The notes: generated from the letters alone by a model not told the origin. Numbered from the stretch's first letter, positions 8,005 through 16,135 are shown. The stretch is 64,000 nucleotides of DNA from Lysobacter oculi (GCF_003293695.1 NZ_CP029556.1:444001-508000); one strand, 5' to 3'. Made by a program: numbers and translations.

Positions 8005-8297
8005 GTCTCCCAAGATGCGGCAATCTCAGTGGCGAGCCGGATGTCTTTGCTTTGAGTGGATTTGTCTCCGCCACAGAGCAGAAGAATCAAGGTCTTGCCC
8101 TTGAATGTGTAGTAGACGCGGTAGCCAGGGCCGTAGTCGATCTTGAGCTCGTTGATGCCATCTTTGAGCGAGCGGAACTGGCCGGGATTCCCGAGGGAAA
8201 GGCGTCTGATACGAACCTCAACTTTAGCCTTGGCGTCACGGTCGCGCAGGCCGCGAAGCCAGCTGTCGAACGTGCTGCTCTTGAGGATTTCGTACAT
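8001..8297 (-). CDS. HigB/RelE-superfamily toxin
   Basis: 98 residues from ATG 8297. RIRRLSLGNPGQFRSLKDGINELKIDYGPGYRVYYTFKGKTLILLLCGGDKSTQ is the signature of the phage-derived Gp49-like/HigB killer family, mRNA interferases with a RelE fold. It is the first gene of a toxin-antitoxin operon in one cassette, with its own operator region. Confidence 0.88.
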   Translation of the reverse strand: MYEILKSSTFDSWLRGLRDRDAKAKVEVRIRRLSLGNPGQFRSLKDGINELKIDYGPGYRVYYTFKGKTLILLLCGGDKSTQSKDIRLATEIAASWET

Positions 8298-8307
8298 GGC
8301 GCATAGA

Positions 8308-8344
8308 GTAAACCACGGTTTACGTGATGTCAACTGCGGTTGAC
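8308..8344 (-). promoter_or_regulatory. Paired operator palindromes of the HigBA-like operon
   Basis: Two 16-bp inverted repeats lie just upstream of the toxin start: GTAAACCACGGTTTAC at 8308-8323 and GTCAACTGCGGTTGAC at 8329-8344. Their centres are 21 bp apart, two helical turns, so two repressor dimers could bind on one face. They fit autorepression by the HTH antitoxin and imply the cassette carries its own promoter. Confidence 0.7.
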
Positions 8345-8355
8345 TCACTTCCGCC

Positions 8356-8463
8356 GCCTAACGCCTGAGTTAAGCCGGGCCGCTTTGCGGCCGAGCGATG
8401 TGCTAAACGCTAGCACATAAGTCGAGGCCGCGAAGCGGGCTCGGCTTGAACGAATTGTTAGGA
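8356..8463 (-). repeat. attC-11
   Basis: 108 bp, group a. First element of a two-cassette block repeated at 13610-14365. Confidence 0.96.
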
Positions 8464-8598
8464 CGGTGATCCGTTGGCTTTACGGCGCTTTGCTTGTAGA
8501 TCTTTCGCGCCGCGACGGATCAAAGAATTCTCAAGCATCAGATCGCAATGGCTAGGTTTGGCGTCCGGAACCGCGAGCGAGTAGGTGGGCGCGAACAT
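8458..8598 (-). CDS. Family A cassette microprotein
   Basis: 46 residues, MFAPTYSLAVPDAKPS... then HCDLMLENSLIRRGAKD and a basic tail; stop in attC-11. Identical to the copy at 13712-13852. Confidence 0.5.
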   Translation of the reverse strand: MFAPTYSLAVPDAKPSHCDLMLENSLIRRGAKDLQAKRRKANGSPS

Positions 8599-8688
8599 AG
8601 TCGAGTGCGAAGATTTCTCAGCTCTGCGCGGTGCGCTTATTGCTCTGGGGTTTGCTCTTCAACTGCAAACCTTGGCCTTTCAACACCG

Positions 8689-8796
8689 GCCTAACGCCTG
8701 AGTTAAGCCGGGCCGCTTTGCGGCCGAGCGATGTGCTAAACGCTAGCACATAAGTCGAGGACGCGAAGCGGGCTCGGCTTAAACGAATGGTTAGGT
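8689..8796 (-). repeat. attC-12
   Basis: 108 bp, group a; R'' half reads TTAAACGAATGGTTAGG, a variant shared with attC-20. Confidence 0.96.
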
Positions 8797-9104
8797 TACG
8801 CCGTGAATCAAGGCGGAGCCAGGACAAGGATGCGGTTGGTGCTCTACGTTCCGGAGCCCGAATTGCAAGCTGTAGATGCAACCGAAGGCGAGCGTCGAAT
8901 GCCTGAGCGCATGAAAGCGCCGGGCAGGGCACGCGGACGAAGAACCATCTGGAGCGAGAGGCGATCACCGCGGCCCGGCGCATGCGAGCCGCTTCCGGAT
9001 GCGCCACCCAACCACTTACCGAAGGCGAGTGCGGAAAATCGAACGCGGAAGAGCGATTTTGCTTCCGCAAGGCTTTTACTTTTGAAAACGCTTTTCAGGC
9101 CGCA
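8797..9104. other. Family B cassette, no assignable gene
   Basis: About 308 bp, nearly identical to 14051-14358 and related to 22025-22330, 41027-41334 and more distantly 33397-33709. On the minus strand a frame with VRVPCPALSC...AFDARLRLHLQL is recognisable in most copies, but its start and end are not conserved and other frames are open too. Either a fast-changing small gene or a non-coding cassette. Confidence 0.5.
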
Positions 9105-9211
9105 ACCTAACGCCTGAGTTAAGCCGACCTGCGTAGCGGACCGGCGGTGTGGTACACGTTACCGCATGAGCCGGACCGCGAAGCAGGTTCGGCTTGAACG
9201 AATTGTTAGGC
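9105..9211 (-). repeat. attC-13
   Basis: 107 bp, group e. Confidence 0.96.
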
Positions 9212-9293
9212 AACAAGCCGCTCGATGGTTCCGACGTCCCCCCACCTTTGAGTAGCGCCGCGATCTGGAGTCCAATCCCCAACGACAAGGAGA

Positions 9294-9563
9294 TTGGACG
9301 TGAAGAAGCGTTTTACCGAAGAACAGATCATCGGCTTCCTGCGTGAGGCCGAGGCCGGCCTGCCGGTCAAGGACCTGTGCCGCCGGCACGGCTTCAGCGA
9401 AGCCTCGTATTACCTGTGGCGCAGCAAGTTCGGCGGCATGAGCGTGCCCGACGCCAAGCGCCTCAAGGAGCTGGAGGCGGAGAACACCCGGCTGAAGAAG
9501 CTGCTGGCCGAGCAGATGTTCGAGAACGACGTGATCAAGGACGCCCTGCGAAAAAAGTGGTGA
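9294..9563 (+). CDS. IS3-family transposase OrfA, copy 3
   Basis: 89 residues, same as the other copies, with HTH and coiled coil. Confidence 0.93.
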   Translation: MDVKKRFTEEQIIGFLREAEAGLPVKDLCRRHGFSEASYYLWRSKFGGMSVPDAKRLKELEAENTRLKKLLAEQMFENDVIKDALRKKW

Positions 9564-10399
9564 CCGCACCGGCTCGACGCGAGCTGGTGCGGCATCTGGT
9601 GGACAAGGGGCTGAGCGAGCGACGATCGCTGGCGGTGGTGCGCATGAGCGCCAGCGCCTACCGCTATGCGCCGCGTCCGGACCGCAACGTCGAGCTGCGG
9701 GCGCGGATCTTGGCGCTGGCGCGGCGGCACAAGCGCTACGGCGTCGGGATGATCCACCTCAAGCTCAGGCAAGCGGGGCTGCTCGTGAACTACAAGCGCG
9801 TTGAACGGCTGTACCAGGAGGCGAAGCTGCAGGTGCGGCGCCGCAAGCGCAAGAAGGTGTTGCCGGGCGAGCGCCAGCCGCTGATCCGGCCGCTGGCGGC
9901 CAATCAGGTGTGGTCGATGGACTTCGTGTTCGACCGCACCGCCGAAGGTCGGGTCATCAAGTGCCTGACGATCGTCGACGACGCCACCCACGAGGCCATC
10001 GTGATCGAGGTCGAGCGCGCGATCTCCGGACTGGGCGTGACGCGCGTGCTCGACCGTCTGGCGCTCACCCGCGGCCTGCCGCAGGTGATCCGCACCGACA
10101 ACGGCAAGGAGTTCTGCGGCAAGGCTATGGTCACCTGGGCGTACGAGCGCGGCGTGCAACTGCGCCTGATCCAACCCGGCAAGCCGAACCAGAACGCCTA
10201 CGTCGAATCCTTCAACGGGCGCCTGCGCGACGAGTGCCTCAACGAACACTGGTTCACCCACCTGCTGCACGCCCGGACCGTCATCGGAACCTGGCGCCGG
10301 GAATACAACGAGGATCGGCCGAAGAAGGCATTGGGCGGACTGACACCGAGCGCCTACGCAAAACAACTGGCATCCACTACCATCAACCCCGGACTCTAA
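9557..10399 (+). CDS. IS3-family transposase OrfB, copy 3
   Basis: 280 residues with an intact DDE core. It differs from copy 2 by at least one silent base, in the leucine codon of RGLPQV. Confidence 0.93.
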   Translation: MVTAPARRELVRHLVDKGLSERRSLAVVRMSASAYRYAPRPDRNVELRARILALARRHKRYGVGMIHLKLRQAGLLVNYKRVERLYQEAKLQVRRRKRKKVLPGERQPLIRPLAANQVWSMDFVFDRTAEGRVIKCLTIVDDATHEAIVIEVERAISGLGVTRVLDRLALTRGLPQVIRTDNGKEFCGKAMVTWAYERGVQLRLIQPGKPNQNAYVESFNGRLRDECLNEHWFTHLLHARTVIGTWRREYNEDRPKKALGGLTPSAYAKQLASTTINPGL

Positions 10400-10431
10400 A
10401 TCGCCCCGCTACTGAAAGCGGGGGGACGTCG

Positions 10432-10744
10432 GATCCGCACCGACAACGGCAAGGAGTTCTGCGGCAAGGCTATGGTCACCTGGGCGTACGAGCGCGGCGT
10501 GCAACTGCGCCTGATCCAACCCGGCAAGCCGAACCAGAACGCCTACGTCGAATCCTTCAACGGGCGCCTGCGCGACGAGTGCCTCAACGAACACTGGTTC
10601 ACCCACCTGCTGCACGCCCGGACCGTCATCGGAACCTGGCGCCGGGAATACAACGAGGATCGGCCGAAGAAGGCATTGGGCGGACTGACACCGAGCGCCT
10701 ACGCAAAACAACTGGCATCCACTACCATCAACCCCGGACTCTAA
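10432..10744 (+). pseudogene. OrfB 3' fragment
   Basis: C-terminal part of OrfB from about IRTDNGKEF through the catalytic glutamate region to the normal stop. It has no start region and is not functional. Confidence 0.9.
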
Positions 10745-10776
10745 ATCGCCCCGCTACTGAAAGCGGGGGGACGTCG
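10432..10776 (+). mobile_element. Partial IS copy (last 345 bp of the element)
   Basis: Begins GATCCGCACC and equals bases 10087-10431 of copy 3, including the right inverted repeat, joined directly to the end of the full copy in the same orientation. The right flank is AAGC. It probably arose from insertion of one copy into another followed by deletion. Confidence 0.95.
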
Positions 10777-10889
10777 AAGCTATGGCTCAAAGGTCTAAGA
10801 CCGGGCGAGCCAGGCTCTCAGCGTGGTCGACGTTCGGGACGAGGTCGAGCATTGCTCTGCCAACACAAAGAAGCTCTTCTGTGTCCCCC
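10777..10889. other. Cassette remnant after the partial IS
   Basis: 113 bases with no convincing gene. A 21-codon minus frame (MLDLVPNVDHAESLARPVLDL) is too short to trust. Probably the 5' part of the cassette destroyed by the IS. Confidence 0.5.
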
Positions 10890-10949
10890 GCATAACGCCT
10901 GAATTAAGCCGCGCCGCGAAGCGGCGTCGGCTTGAATGAATTGTTAGGC
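10890..10949 (-). repeat. attC-14
   Basis: 60 bp, group s. The R' box is GTTATGC instead of GTTRRRY, the only clear departure in this position seen in the array. Confidence 0.93.
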
Positions 10950-11363
10950 CTCAGCATACGCTTGCACGAGCTCTCGTTCGCGGGGCGCTGGGCCTATGTG
11001 AAGAATGATGGTGCGTTCTAGATCAACAAGCGAATGCGTGGCGCAGTTCTTTGCGAACCACATGCACTCAGACAGTGGCTCATCGGCATGCCAAGTAGTC
11101 ATTGCATCAGCCTCTTCGGGGATGTCAGACGAGCCAAACGGCTCGTGATTGGCAATATCAACCGAATCATCCCACGAGCTGCAGTTGTCACCCCAAGCCA
11201 GCATGTACAGACAGCCGATCTCAATGAGCCATGAGCTCACAATGCGCTGCCAAATTGGGTCAACTGGTTGGTCGAGAACCAGTACCGCGCGAGTAGGCTG
11301 ACGCGCCAGAGCGGGCAAGCCGGAGCCGGCGACAAGATGCAAGTACTGCGGATTACTCTCCAT
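10944..11363 (-). CDS. DUF7684-like protein
   Basis: 139 residues. The pattern VLVLDQPVDPIWQRIVSSWLIEIGCLYMLAWGDNCSSWDDSVDIAN, with a conserved C, WG and WDD, matches my recollection of the DUF7684 family of small cytoplasmic proteins of unknown function. ATG 11363 is three bases after the R' box; the stop is in attC-14. Confidence 0.6.
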   Translation of the reverse strand: MESNPQYLHLVAGSGLPALARQPTRAVLVLDQPVDPIWQRIVSSWLIEIGCLYMLAWGDNCSSWDDSVDIANHEPFGSSDIPEEADAMTTWHADEPLSECMWFAKNCATHSLVDLERTIILHIGPAPRERELVQAYAEA

Positions 11364-11366
11364 GAG

Positions 11367-11474
11367 GCCTAACGCCTGAGTTAAGCCGGACCGCTTTGCG
11401 GCCGAGCGATGTGCTAAACGCTAGCACATAAGTCGAGGCCGCGAAGCGGGCTCGGCTTGAACGAATTGTTAGGA
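11367..11474 (-). repeat. attC-15
   Basis: 108 bp, group a. Confidence 0.96.
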
Positions 11475-11504
11475 CGGTGATCCATTGGCTTTACGGCGCT
11501 TCGC

Positions 11505-11609
11505 TTATTGATCTTTCGCGCCGCGGCGGATCAAAGAATTCTCAAACATCAGATCGCAATGGTCAGGTTTGGCGTCCGGGACCGCGAGCGAGTAGGTGAG
11601 CGCGAACAT
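11505..11609 (-). CDS. Family A cassette microprotein, shorter form
   Basis: 34 residues, MFALTYSLAVPDAKPDH through ENSLIRRGAKDQ. A TAA replaces the codons that extend the 46-residue form. The copy at 36966-37070 has the same early stop. Confidence 0.45.
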   Translation of the reverse strand: MFALTYSLAVPDAKPDHCDLMFENSLIRRGAKDQ

Positions 11610-11700
11610 TGTCGAGTGCGAAGATTTCTCAGTTCTTGCGCGGTGCGCCTATTGCTCTGCTGTTTGCTCTTCAACTGCAAACCTTGGCCTTTCAACACCG

Positions 11701-11808
11701 GCCTAACGCCTGAGTTAAGCCGACCTGCGTAGTGGTACGGCGTTGTGCTACAAGCTAGCACATAAGCCGATGCCACGAAGCAGGTTCGGCTTGAACGAAT
11801 TGTTAGGG
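11701..11808 (-). repeat. attC-16
   Basis: 108 bp, group e. Confidence 0.96.
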
Positions 11809-11812
11809 GCCA

Positions 11813-12454
11813 CTAAACGTGATGTCTCTCGTTAAAAGCAGGCAAGAAGAAAAGCAGACCCTGAGTGCTCTCTTGCGAAACTTCTCCCCATTGAGCGTGT
11901 AAAGCAGCGTTACGCAAATCTTTGAACGCAAGCAGATTTCCTTTTGTGGAGCGTTCAATGACGCCTCGCGTGAACAACTGTGCCACTACAACTGAGAACT
12001 CCGACCCCAAGAGGTCAGGGTGTCCTGATTTGTCAGCAAGTCTCTTAACCGAATCTTCGAGCGTTACAGCTAACAACGCTGCAGCGGTATCTTTATAGCC
12101 CGCTTCGAGCGCTATGCGGGCTGCCTCAATGAAATCAGATTTAACCTCTAAAATGGCCTGCGACCGGATCGTGTCAAGCAAGCCGTGTCGAATTACTTCT
12201 AGGGTACCCCTAATTAGCCCCTCTGCGCGCTCCAGGCCTCTAATGTCGTTACTGAACAAAGCACCCATGATTCGCGTGCTTTGCGGATTGCCATCTTCGT
12301 AGATGTGGTAGAGGATAGCTTCAATTTGAGTTACGACACTATTGAATTTCACTCTATCAGAGCACCCATATCTCCCGTTGAATTTTTCCGATAGATCGGG
12401 AAATTCGGCCAGAAGTCGTTCTAAGTGTTCAATGATCTCTTGATTGCTTGGCAT
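11813..12454 (-). CDS. HEPN-like protein (RNAALH motif)
   Basis: 213 residues from ATG 12454. All-helical. The C-terminal region has EDSVKRLADKSG..., then FKDLRNAALHAQW, where R181 and H186 match the R-x4-H of HEPN nucleases of the DUF4145 kind. Such domains occur in abortive-infection and toxin proteins. Sole gene of its cassette, with no partner antitoxin in it. Confidence 0.65.
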   Translation of the reverse strand: MPSNQEIIEHLERLLAEFPDLSEKFNGRYGCSDRVKFNSVVTQIEAILYHIYEDGNPQSTRIMGALFSNDIRGLERAEGLIRGTLEVIRHGLLDTIRSQAILEVKSDFIEAARIALEAGYKDTAAALLAVTLEDSVKRLADKSGHPDLLGSEFSVVVAQLFTRGVIERSTKGNLLAFKDLRNAALHAQWGEVSQESTQGLLFFLPAFNERHHV

Positions 12455-12459
12455 GTGGG

Positions 12460-12567
12460 CCCTAACGCCTGAGTTAAGCCGGCCTGCGTAGCGGCCGAGC
12501 ATTGTGGTAAACGATACCGCAACAAGCGAGGCCGCGAAGCGGGCTCGGCTTGAACGAACTGTTAGGT
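12460..12567 (-). repeat. attC-17
   Basis: 108 bp, group d. Confidence 0.96.
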
Positions 12568-12572
12568 GTGAC

Positions 12573-12863
12573 TTAAAGGTGGCCACCACTAGCAGCGAAA
12601 TGCAGGGCTTGAATTGCTAGAAGTGCAATCGAAGCCATCAATGACCCTGTTGAAATATAAGCCCATGGTCTTAGCTTGGTCGTGAGCAGCCCACGCTTGG
12701 CAGAGAAGGTCAATTTAAGAATCCAGAATGGCCACCATTCTCCACTACTTGGCTCACCTACCGACCTGTGCAAGTCAGGAGACAGGCTTTTAAGTCTGTT
12801 GGCTAGATATGCTGCCGAAAAAAATGCTGTGACGGCGAGGAGCAGTGCGGATATGAAGATCAT
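12573..12863 (-). CDS. Small membrane protein
   Basis: 96 residues from ATG 12863, with an N-terminal membrane segment (2-22), a basic loop containing WWPFWILKLTF and a second segment near 73-90. No family recognised. Confidence 0.65.
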   Translation of the reverse strand: MIFISALLLAVTAFFSAAYLANRLKSLSPDLHRSVGEPSSGEWWPFWILKLTFSAKRGLLTTKLRPWAYISTGSLMASIALLAIQALHFAASGGHL

Positions 12864-12895
12864 ATTTTCGAGCAGCGAATAGAGTTTGCTGTAAC

Positions 12896-13003
12896 ACCTA
12901 ACGCCTGAGTTAAGCCGCGCTGCGTAGTGGCACGGCGTTGTGCTAGAAGCTAGCACAAAAGGCCGGGCCACGAAGCGGCGTCGGCTTGAACGAATTGTTA
13001 GGC
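12896..13003 (-). repeat. attC-18
   Basis: 108 bp, group c; same sequence as attC-71, which belongs to the second copy of the next cassette. Confidence 0.96.
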
Positions 13004-13013
13004 AAGGCTTCCG

Positions 13014-13595
13014 TCATACCTTGAGGCGCCCTCTGAGGAACTTGCCAGCGGCACCCTTGAGTTCGCACCTGTTAAAGAGCTTGCCCTGAAATTGGAAGTC
13101 TTGATCAATCCGTACGATTAGCAATTGCTCAAAGTCGCCTTGACTCTTGACCATCACTCGATCGTTTGATTTCTCGGGTGAAATGGTTTTTACCTCAACC
13201 AGCTTGCCGCCAATTGTGCCGTCAGATCCAGCGGTGTGAGTTCCGTGACGACGAAGCCCGAACTTGATCTCAGCGTAGATTTCTCCAAGCTCCCCCCAAA
13301 CTTGCAAATACCTGCCTGTGTTTTCGAAGTGCCGCATAGCGCACTCTACTAGGTCGTGGAAGATTTCTGTTTGTTCCAGGACGCTGTAGGGAAAACCTTC
13401 TCTGCTCTCAAACGGTTCGCATGGCTCTATGGAATGAATATCATCTTCCGGCGTATCTTTGAGTTGGGAGTCAACCCATTCCTGATCGATGTACTCCCAT
13501 TGCCAAGGTGCTACGCCACATCCCGCAGCATCGGCGATATCTTTGGCGCTGTAGCCGCGCGCATTCATTTCGTAAAGAAAGTCCCAGTCGCCCAT
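13014..13595 (-). CDS. PD-(D/E)XK nuclease-like protein, copy 1
   Basis: 193 residues from ATG 13595. The N-terminus may hold a helix-turn-helix (GYSAKDIADAAGCG). The C-terminal half has GELGEIYAEIKFGL, then GSDGTIGGKLVEVKTISP. An acidic helix, D125 and E134-x-K136 in successive elements, is the core layout of PD-(D/E)XK nucleases. I infer a DNA-acting enzyme, possibly restriction or defence. A copy with the same attC lies at 39473-40054. Confidence 0.55.
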   Translation of the reverse strand: MGDWDFLYEMNARGYSAKDIADAAGCGVAPWQWEYIDQEWVDSQLKDTPEDDIHSIEPCEPFESREGFPYSVLEQTEIFHDLVECAMRHFENTGRYLQVWGELGEIYAEIKFGLRRHGTHTAGSDGTIGGKLVEVKTISPEKSNDRVMVKSQGDFEQLLIVRIDQDFQFQGKLFNRCELKGAAGKFLRGRLKV

Positions 13596-13609
13596 GATCC
13601 TTTTGCCTT

Positions 13610-13717
13610 GCCTAACGCCTGAGTTAAGCCGGGCCGCTTTGCGGCCGAGCGATGTGCTAAACGCTAGCACATAAGTCGAGGCCGCGAAGCGGGCTCGGCT
13701 TGAACGAATTGTTAGGA
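13610..13717 (-). repeat. attC-19
   Basis: 108 bp, group a; start of the second copy of the 8356-9111 block. Confidence 0.96.
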
Positions 13718-13852
13718 CGGTGATCCGTTGGCTTTACGGCGCTTTGCTTGTAGATCTTTCGCGCCGCGACGGATCAAAGAATTCTCAAGCATCAGATCGC
13801 AATGGCTAGGTTTGGCGTCCGGAACCGCGAGCGAGTAGGTGGGCGCGAACAT
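13712..13852 (-). CDS. Family A cassette microprotein
   Basis: 46 residues, identical to the product of 8458-8598; the stop is in attC-19. Confidence 0.5.
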   Translation of the reverse strand: MFAPTYSLAVPDAKPSHCDLMLENSLIRRGAKDLQAKRRKANGSPS

Positions 13853-13942
13853 AGTCGAGTGCGAAGATTTCTCAGCTCTGCGCGGTGCGCTTATTGCTCT
13901 GGGGTTTGCTCTTCAACTGCAAACCTTGGCCTTTCAACACCG

Positions 13943-14050
13943 GCCTAACGCCTGAGTTAAGCCGGGCCGCTTTGCGGCCGAGCGATGTGCTAAACGCTAG
14001 CACATAAGTCGAGGCCGCGAAGCGGGCTCGGCTTAAACGAATGGTTAGGT
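13943..14050 (-). repeat. attC-20
   Basis: 108 bp, group a; same TTAAACGAATGGTTAGG variant as attC-12. Confidence 0.96.
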
Positions 14051-14358
14051 TACGCCGTGAATCAAGGCGGAGCCAGGACAAGGATGCGGTTGGTGCTCTA
14101 CGTTCCGGAGCCCGAATTGCAAGCTGTAGATGCAACCGAAGGCGAGCGTCGAATGCCTGAGCGCATGAAAGCGCCGGGCAGGGCACGCGGACGAAGAACC
14201 ATCTGGAGCGAGAGGCGATCACCGCGGCCCGGCGCATGCGAGCCGCTTCCGGATGCGCCACCCAACCACTTACCGAAGGCGAGTGCGGAAAATCGAACGC
14301 GGAAGAGCGATTTTGCTTCCGCAAGGCTTTTACTTTTGAAAACGCTTTTCAGGCCGCA
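14051..14358. other. Family B cassette, no assignable gene
   Basis: Nearly identical to 8797-9104; see that entry. Confidence 0.5.
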
Positions 14359-14466
14359 ACCTAACGCCTGAGTTAAGCCGGGCCGCTTTGCGGCCGAGCG
14401 ATGTGCTAAACACTAGCACGTAAGTCGAGGCCGCGAAGCGGGCTCGGCTTGAACGAATTGTTAGGC
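14359..14466 (-). repeat. attC-21
   Basis: 108 bp, group a. The block duplicate of 8356-9111 ends at its R' box. Confidence 0.96.
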
Positions 14467-14730
14467 TGCTGGCCTGTTTATGCGGTTCTGAAAATATTGC
14501 CCGACATAGAAAAATGGTAGCGCTATACCGACCAGAACCGCGTACTTGGTCAAACCAGTAATTCCAAAAAACTCATTGATGAAATTCGCTGTGCCAAAAC
14601 CGAGCGCGAAGAATAGCGCCCGAATCCATTCTCTGGGACGATTCATGATCTTGTAGATGAAGACATGAACGGCTAGAACTATAACGACCAAGATCGTTGA
14701 AGAAAGGATGGATGTTGCTAGAGGCCCCAT
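14461..14730 (-). CDS. Small membrane protein, paralogue of 44674-44928
   Basis: 89 residues with three membrane segments. It shares the pattern VVHFxIxKIMxRPxEW...GFxxAxxINExF...KYxVLIxIALPxFYxGQ with the cassette protein at 44674-44928, so the two are diverged homologues. Function unknown. Stop TAA in attC-21. Confidence 0.7.
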   Translation of the reverse strand: MGPLATSILSSTILVVIVLAVHVFIYKIMNRPREWIRALFFALGFGTANFINEFFGITGLTKYAVLVGIALPFFYVGQYFQNRINRPAA

Positions 14731-14746
14731 TTGGTCTTTTCCTGCA

Positions 14747-14855
14747 GCCTAACGCCTGAGTTAAGCCGTGGTGCTGCACGGCCACAATTGGACAAGAACC
14801 TTACCTTAGAAAATTGTGGCCGTGAAGCGCCATCGGCTTGAACGAATTGTTAGGC
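14747..14855 (-). repeat. attC-22
   Basis: 109 bp, group b. Confidence 0.96.
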
Positions 14856-14975
14856 TGCAACCGTTCCGACTTGTCGTGATTGATTGAGCTGATACGGACA
14901 AGCCAGTGAACGAAGAAGTTCTGGGGCGGAAGGATCGCGTAGAGCAGTCCGACGCAATCCTGGAGCATGCGTCAC
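14850..14975 (-). CDS. Possible 41-residue cassette peptide (family C)
   Basis: A GTG-started frame reads MTHAPGLRRTALRDPSAPEL and on to QSRQVGTVAA, stopping in attC-22. The related cassette at 35331-35456 keeps the frame and length with a few substitutions. No family known. Coding status rests only on this comparison. Confidence 0.35.
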   Translation of the reverse strand: MTHAPGLRRTALRDPSAPELLRSLACPYQLNQSRQVGTVAA

Positions 14976-15094
14976 CAGACGCGTGCGAACCGAACAGATG
15001 AAAGCAGGGCGGCAAAGCCGCGCTGCGAACTATGCAAGCGATGAGACCAATTCTCGGGAATCTTTCAGCCTGACTTTAAGAGCGCTTTCTTGCA

Positions 15095-15202
15095 GCCTAA
15101 CGCCTGAGTTAAGCCGCGCTGCGTAGTGGCACGGCGTTGTGCTAGAAGCTAGCACAAAAGGCCGGGCCACGAAGCAGCGTCGGCTTGAACGAACTGTTAG
15201 GC
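15095..15202 (-). repeat. attC-23
   Basis: 108 bp, group c. Confidence 0.96.
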
Positions 15203-15210
15203 TTGCGGGC

Positions 15211-15504
15211 TTATGAATCCTTCTTCTGTTCAGCTGAGACTTGGCTCGAGTTGTTCGTCAAGCGGACGTTACTCAACAACTCAAGCTTCCCCGTGATTGC
15301 GAACTTTCCGAACAGATATATACCGTAAAGAACGCCCGCTAATTTCAGAAGGTCGAATGCACGGAAGTTTCTATTATTTGCAATGTCTTCCGACAAATTA
15401 AATGGGATCGCTATGAGTCCAGCTAGTGCAAGAATGCCGGCAATTATCCTAATTGCTTTCCGGGAGTCGATGATTTTGCTTTGTGTGCTCATGGATCTAT
15501 CCAA
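15211..15504 (-). CDS. Small membrane protein
   Basis: 97 residues (or 93 from the ATG at 15492), with two hydrophobic segments (about 19-35 and 53-70) and a polar tail. No family recognised. Confidence 0.65.
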   Translation of the reverse strand: MDRSMSTQSKIIDSRKAIRIIAGILALAGLIAIPFNLSEDIANNRNFRAFDLLKLAGVLYGIYLFGKFAITGKLELLSNVRLTNNSSQVSAEQKKDS

Positions 15505-15508
15505 GCAA

Positions 15509-15615
15509 GCCTAACGCCTGAGTTAAGCCGACCTGCGTAGCGGCCGGGCGGTGTGGTACACGCTACCACGCAAGCCAGGCCGCGAAGCAGGTTCGGCTTG
15601 AACGAATTGTTAGCT
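15509..15615 (-). repeat. attC-24
   Basis: 107 bp, group e; R'' ends GTTAGCT. Confidence 0.95.
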
Positions 15616-16125
15616 GCTTCCATGCATTGCGTCTTCTGCAATCACTTGAGCTTCCTTGATAGTCATTCCGTTATGGTAGTGACAAGCAAGGGGATGGTCG
15701 CTTGGTTGTAGCTCAAGAATCGGTCTGGCCCCACCGTTCCGCGGGCGTACGTTGGTCTTGAGATTTACAGTATCAGGATAATGGGGGAGGCGATTGCTAA
15801 ACCAGCCAAAGTAGCTATCTGTCTCGTCGTGCTTGCCCCATGCGGATGTGTACTTCTCGAAGCTCTCTTTGCTGAGTGAAACCCAGACACCCCAAAGGAA
15901 CGGCTCGTCAACGCCGTGAATTGGCAGTTCTAGGATGGCGCGCGCGAAGTAATCGGTTCCTTCCGGATGCTCAATCTTGCAAAGATCATCATTGATCGTA
16001 GCGATCGATTCTTTGTCGTGATCAGACAGAGAGTCGTAGTGCATTGGCGCTTTGTAGCCGAAGCTCGGTGAGCCTGCGTGGAGCTTCCCGCAGCATGAGC
16101 AAGTGAATGCGAAGATTGCAGCCAT
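15610..16125 (-). CDS. DUF2199 domain protein
   Basis: 171 residues. The N-terminal CSCCGKLHAGSPSFGYKAP, the ICxIE-like stretch CKIEHPEGTDYFARAILELPI and WGVWVSLSKESFEKY are the conserved blocks of DUF2199, a cytoplasmic family of unknown function with a metal-like CxCC knuckle. Full length for the family. Stop in attC-24. Confidence 0.85.
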   Translation of the reverse strand: MAAIFAFTCSCCGKLHAGSPSFGYKAPMHYDSLSDHDKESIATINDDLCKIEHPEGTDYFARAILELPIHGVDEPFLWGVWVSLSKESFEKYTSAWGKHDETDSYFGWFSNRLPHYPDTVNLKTNVRPRNGGARPILELQPSDHPLACHYHNGMTIKEAQVIAEDAMHGSS

Positions 16126-16135
16126 GTGTGTGAGC

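Larger units (their letters stand above)
9232..10431 (+). mobile_element. IS3-family element (IS407-group-like), copy 3
   Basis: 1,200 bp, plus orientation, ends intact. It sits 20 bases after the R'' box of attC-13 and is followed directly by a partial copy of itself. Left flank GTTC and right flank GATC do not match, so no simple target duplication remains. Confidence 0.95.

Noticed and set aside
8803..9117. Plus-strand frame MNQGGARTRMRLVLYVPEPELQ in family B cassettes
   Set aside because: Opposite to cassette orientation, runs into the attC, and is cut short in the 22057 copy; coding is more likely, if at all, on the minus strand.
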